Source of the DNA: a virus
Length of the DNA stretch: 39,199 nucleotides
Reading direction: 5' to 3' (one strand)
Virus record (IMG/VR): IMGVR_UViG_3300010354_000214
Span: 1-39,199 of that record
The notes beneath the pieces are model-generated. The model did no database searches and had not been told where the DNA came from. It saw nothing but the letters and a program-made list of their open reading frames with translations. Position 1 is the stretch's first letter; each line of letters opens with the position of its first letter. A program made the translations under genes and the position numbers. Shown here in pieces: positions 36,763-39,199 of the stretch.

Positions 36763-37478
36763 TGGCTAACGTCCAGCGCACAAAACGCACCCCTTCTGGT
36801 GTTGTTACTGGTGATCCTCTTGTTGGTGAACTTGTTTTAAATACGGCATCCGGGTATCTATACACAACCCGAGATGACGGAGCTTTAGTTCTTATAAATA
36901 ACGGAATTCCCGGTCCAATTGGCCCTAGTGGTGCTGTCGGACCTAGCGGAGCTGTCGGCGTTACAGGCGCTGTGGGACCGAGTGGTGCTACCGGTGCAAC
37001 AGGACCTGCGGGTAGTGGCTTGATTCCCTATTACGGGTCTTTTTACAGCTCTGTAAATCAGACTAACGCTTCGGGGACTGCTGTAAATAAGATTACGTAT
37101 AATAACACTACTCCAGAGACTCGCGGTGTAGCTGTAGTTTCTGGGTCTGTTGTTCAGGTAGCTAATTCAGGTATTTATAACGTTCAGTTTTCAGCTCAGA
37201 TTCAAAAAACAAACGCTAGTTCTGAGGATATTCAAATTTGGATCGCAAAAAATAACGTCAACGTTCCGGACTCAAATACCAGTTTGACGATTCAAGGATC
37301 CAATAACCGCATAGTTGCTGCGTGGAACTGGTTTATTACGCTAGATAATAATGAACACGTAGATCTTCGCTGGCATTCCGCTGATACTACGATGTTTTTA
37401 TTGGCTTCTGGGGTCGCTAGTAACCCTGTTCGTCCCGCAATTCCGTCTGTTATTCTCACTGTTAACAGAGTGGGTTGA
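36762..37478 (+). CDS. Collagen-like fibre protein with C1q-like head
   Basis: 238 residues. The N-terminal part (SGVVTGDPLVGELVLNTAS) is the typical fibre start. Residues 48-84 are about 12 Gly-X-Y triplets (GPIGPSGAVGPSGAVG and on to GATGATGPAG), a collagen-like triple helix. The rest is a C1q/TNF-like jelly-roll: YYGSFYSSVNQTNASGTA, SGIYNVQFSAQIQKTNAS, DIQIWIAKNNVNVPDSN. Such proteins form trimeric fibres for host recognition. The start overlaps the previous stop. Confidence 0.8.
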   Translation: MANVQRTKRTPSGVVTGDPLVGELVLNTASGYLYTTRDDGALVLINNGIPGPIGPSGAVGPSGAVGVTGAVGPSGATGATGPAGSGLIPYYGSFYSSVNQTNASGTAVNKITYNNTTPETRGVAVVSGSVVQVANSGIYNVQFSAQIQKTNASSEDIQIWIAKNNVNVPDSNTSLTIQGSNNRIVAAWNWFITLDNNEHVDLRWHSADTTMFLLASGVASNPVRPAIPSVILTVNRVG

Positions 37479-37522
37479 CGTTACCGTATTTCGGTCTAAG
37501 CTAGCCCCGTTGCTTTCTTCTG

Positions 37523-37648
37523 ATGGCCAAACCCAAGTCTGTTCTCAATAAGATTGAGTCCAAACCCAAGAAAACTCGCCAAGGCGACGGGCTGCACAGC
37601 AAGCCTTCACACGGACGTAAAAAGTCGCGCGGCCAAGGTAAAGGCTAA
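37523..37648 (+). CDS. Small basic protein (41 aa)
   Basis: ATG 37523 to TAA 37646-37648. The protein, with AKPKSVLNKIESKPKKTRQG and HGRKKSRGQGKG, is extremely rich in Lys and Gly and resembles a small conserved protein I recall from cyanophages. Nucleic-acid binding is likely from its charge. It lies between two fibre genes. Confidence 0.65.
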   Translation: MAKPKSVLNKIESKPKKTRQGDGLHSKPSHGRKKSRGQGKG

Positions 37649-37672
37649 ACTGTAATTATCTAAAAGGTCGAT

Positions 37673-38152
37673 ATGGCTCTTGCAAGTTTTATAGCTGGTG
37701 AAGCCATATCGGCTGGAAACGCTTTATATGTGAGTTCGTCTGGCCTTGTTTATAAAGCCAGCGCACTTACATCCGATAAAGCATCCGTCGTCGGCGTTGC
37801 CATTGATTCCGGCGCTGCCGGTAATCTTATCCGCGTTAACTGCGATAGCATCCAAGCAACTTACTCGGGACTTACACCCGGTGAGTATCAGTATTTATCG
37901 ATTACTAATTCCGGTCAGCTTGTTAATTACACAGCTTGGGAAGCTGAGTTAGCCAACTTAAGTGTCGATGCTTATTTAGAACAAGTTGGTCGTGCTGTAA
38001 CAACGTCCGGCGTGGAAATTGAAGCAAGACGACCGTTATATACAGTTAATTCGACATCGGTTCTTCTGCTGGAATCCTCCGCTGGGATTACGATTGATGC
38101 TATTCTTTTAGAAGATGGCTCTAGAATTGATTTAGAAGCCGCTACAGCGTAA
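37673..38152 (+). CDS. Beta-rich fibre or decoration-type protein
   Basis: 159 residues. LASFIAGEAISAGNALYVSS then SDKASVVGVAIDSGAAGN and LIRVNCDS is the pattern of a small beta-barrel module found in phage decoration and fibre proteins (a GxALYV strand, then a VxGVA strand). The C-terminal part (GRAVTTSGVEIEARRPLY) adds strands, ending DRIDLEAAT-like. Function is inferred from the fibre gene context; an antisense frame over it is a shadow. Confidence 0.6.
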   Translation: MALASFIAGEAISAGNALYVSSSGLVYKASALTSDKASVVGVAIDSGAAGNLIRVNCDSIQATYSGLTPGEYQYLSITNSGQLVNYTAWEAELANLSVDAYLEQVGRAVTTSGVEIEARRPLYTVNSTSVLLLESSAGITIDAILLEDGSRIDLEAATA

Positions 38153-38157
38153 TTCCG

Positions 38158-38799
38158 ATGGCTAGTCAGAAAATATCTCAACTGACGGCGATCACTACGC
38201 TTGCTAGTGGTGATTATTTTCCGGTTGTTCAAGCTTCAGGTACTACAAATAAACGTGTAGACGTAGGTGTACTGGATGTTCGCTATACTTTGGCGGCTAG
38301 CGGCGTAGCCGCACAGAGCACCGCTAATACTGCACAGAGTACAGCTAATACCGCTCTAGCTTCTGGTAATGCAGCACTGTCTTTAGCTGATGTAGCTGGA
38401 ATTGCTGCTACTGCTGCTCTTGCCTCTGGTAATGCTGCTTTAAGCTCTGCCGCTACTAAGTACGCTATTTCCGGCGGTTTAATTGACGGTCAGATCCGTA
38501 CAGTCATCACTGCCTTAGGTCTCAACGGCAGTGGTATTCCCTGCACTTCAGGTAATTATTTTACTGCGACCTTAAGCGGTAACTCCTCTGTTTATTTCCA
38601 AGGTGTGCCTGCTAATTCTTATAGTCTGGCCTACGAAGTTAATCACCAGACTGGAACTATTACCTGGCCCGCTTCTGTTACTTGGCCGAGTGCTACTGCC
38701 CCAACTTTAACGACAGGCAAAACACACTTATTTATGTTTGTTACTGACGATAGCGGCTCCAGTTGGCGAGCCTCTTCGTTAATTAATTACACGACTTGA
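38158..38799 (+). CDS. Tail fibre protein
   Basis: 213 residues. The N-terminus, SQKISQLTAITTLASGDYF then PVVQASGTTNKRVDV, is a classic start of phage tail fibres (KISxLxxLxxxxxxDxxPVV). Repeats follow: QSTANTA twice and ALASGNAAL twice, probably a trimeric coiled coil. The C-terminal half is beta-rich with GTITWPASVTWPSATAPTL and a tip ending SSLINYTT. It belongs to the fibre cluster and starts 6 bases after the previous stop. Confidence 0.75.
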   Translation: MASQKISQLTAITTLASGDYFPVVQASGTTNKRVDVGVLDVRYTLAASGVAAQSTANTAQSTANTALASGNAALSLADVAGIAATAALASGNAALSSAATKYAISGGLIDGQIRTVITALGLNGSGIPCTSGNYFTATLSGNSSVYFQGVPANSYSLAYEVNHQTGTITWPASVTWPSATAPTLTTGKTHLFMFVTDDSGSSWRASSLINYTT

Positions 38800-38804
38800 T
38801 ATAG

Positions 38805-39199
38805 ATGGATCCCACTACTTTAAAGCTTATGATGGGCGCGGCTGGCGCTGCCAGTCCTGCTTATGTTGAGGATGTTTTTTCGACGTGGCTGTATACCGGC
38901 AACGGCAGCACGCAGCCGATCACGAACGGGATTGATCTGGCGGGTGAAGGGGGGTTGGTTTGGACGAAACCTCGCGTGAATGATGGGGTAAATTATCATG
39001 CGCTTTTTGACACGGCCAGAGGGGCTGGTGAATATCTTTCCTCTAATTTAACGTCAGGCCAAAACGGAGACGGCAGCAGTCTTTCTGCTTTTGGTGCGAC
39101 AGGATTCACACTTGGCAACAGCGGGCTTTGCAATGGCAATTCCTACACCTACGCCTCCTGGACCTTCCGCAAGGCGGCCAAGTTCTTTGATGTGGTGAC
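38805..39199 (+). CDS. Tail fibre-type protein with DUF7483-like domain (partial)
   Basis: Open from ATG 38805 to the right edge (131 complete codons visible), so the gene is cut by the window. The protein has YVEDVFSTWLYTGNGST, TNGIDLAGEGGLVWTKPR, ALFDTARGAGEYLSSNL, GFTLGNSGLCNGNSYTYAS and WTFRKAAKFFDVV, in the order of the DUF7483-type repeat domain common in phage fibres and receptor-binding proteins. Probably a host-recognition protein. Confidence 0.8.
   Translation, partial: MDPTTLKLMMGAAGAASPAYVEDVFSTWLYTGNGSTQPITNGIDLAGEGGLVWTKPRVNDGVNYHALFDTARGAGEYLSSNLTSGQNGDGSSLSAFGATGFTLGNSGLCNGNSYTYASWTFRKAAKFFDVV

Noticed and set aside
1-39199. CRISPR array, insertion sequence, integrase or attachment site
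   Set aside because: No regularly spaced repeats, no transposase or recombinase gene, and no terminal repeat or attachment-like duplication was seen.
1-39199. Photosynthesis genes often carried by cyanophages (psbA, psbD, hli)
   Set aside because: No frame in the window resembles them. The only photosynthesis-related candidate is the NblA-like gene at 29291.

Overview
This window is a piece of a tailed double-stranded DNA phage genome, read from accessory genes at the left through packaging, head assembly, capsid and tail/fibre genes at the right. The recognisable landmarks are the large terminase (10316-11836), portal (15359-17596), a probable scaffold (17091-18008), the major capsid protein (19324-20439), a lytic-transglycosylase virion protein (29585-30919) and at least five fibre-type genes (27361-28002 and 35818-39199). 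A picocyanobacterial host (Synechococcus/Cyanobium-like) is the most likely one. The first small proteins (HPITPPPEL-type start, DLLAIADELE-type end) look like proteins I associate with these cyanobacteria and their phages, there is a candidate NblA-like protein at 29291, and several virion and small basic proteins look cyanophage-like. This is recall of families, not a search. No sheath, baseplate or tape-measure gene is visible, while several Gly/Ala-rich ejection-type proteins are, so a short-tailed particle is a reasonable but unproven guess.

Layout. 1-1326: small host-like genes separated by a repeated 18-21 base intergenic element, ending in a dCMP deaminase. 1301-4264: sugar modification genes (dTDP-glucose 4,6-dehydratase, methyltransferase-like protein, GT2-like glycosyltransferase) and a YkgJ-type cysteine-cluster protein. 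4297-8011: a small XRE-type regulator, then virion-type proteins and a possible small terminase. 8008-10262, minus strand: a beta-propeller glycosidase-like gene and a GT4 glycosyltransferase. 10316-15329: large terminase, a second glycosyltransferase-like gene, small phage genes and a GT17 glycosyltransferase. 15359-18008: portal and scaffold, overlapping by 506 bases in different frames. 18105-21326: the capsid unit, bounded by two strong terminators and strongly codon-biased. 21402-28002: HhH protein, two tandem paralogues, ejection-type proteins, a SWIM-like zinc-site virion protein and a fibre gene. 27979-28831, minus strand: a Dps-like ferritin and an excisionase-like DNA-binding protein. 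28951-31762: small conserved phage protein, NblA-like candidate, SLT/M23-like protein and two more virion-type proteins. 31713-34868, minus strand: a regulatory operon of zinc-loop/HTH proteins, a winged-helix frame, a Dam-like methyltransferase and unknowns, with a GC-rich multi-stem element inside it. 34869-35264: non-coding divergent control region. 35265-39199: small DNA-binding proteins and then fibre genes.

How it fits together. Packaging, head and tail genes run on the plus strand. Three minus-strand islands interrupt them, two at convergent gene ends with overlapping stops. At least six genes for sugar or glycan work are scattered among virion genes, which suggests decoration of the virion or alteration of host surface sugars. 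The most unusual observations are the portal/scaffold dual-coding overlap, a possible -1 frameshift (A7 run) joining a zinc-loop/HTH protein to a winged helix, the phage Dps with one ferroxidase ligand replaced by lysine, the structured element at 33028-33110, and a ribosome-binding site separated from its GTG start by a hairpin at 29256-29293.
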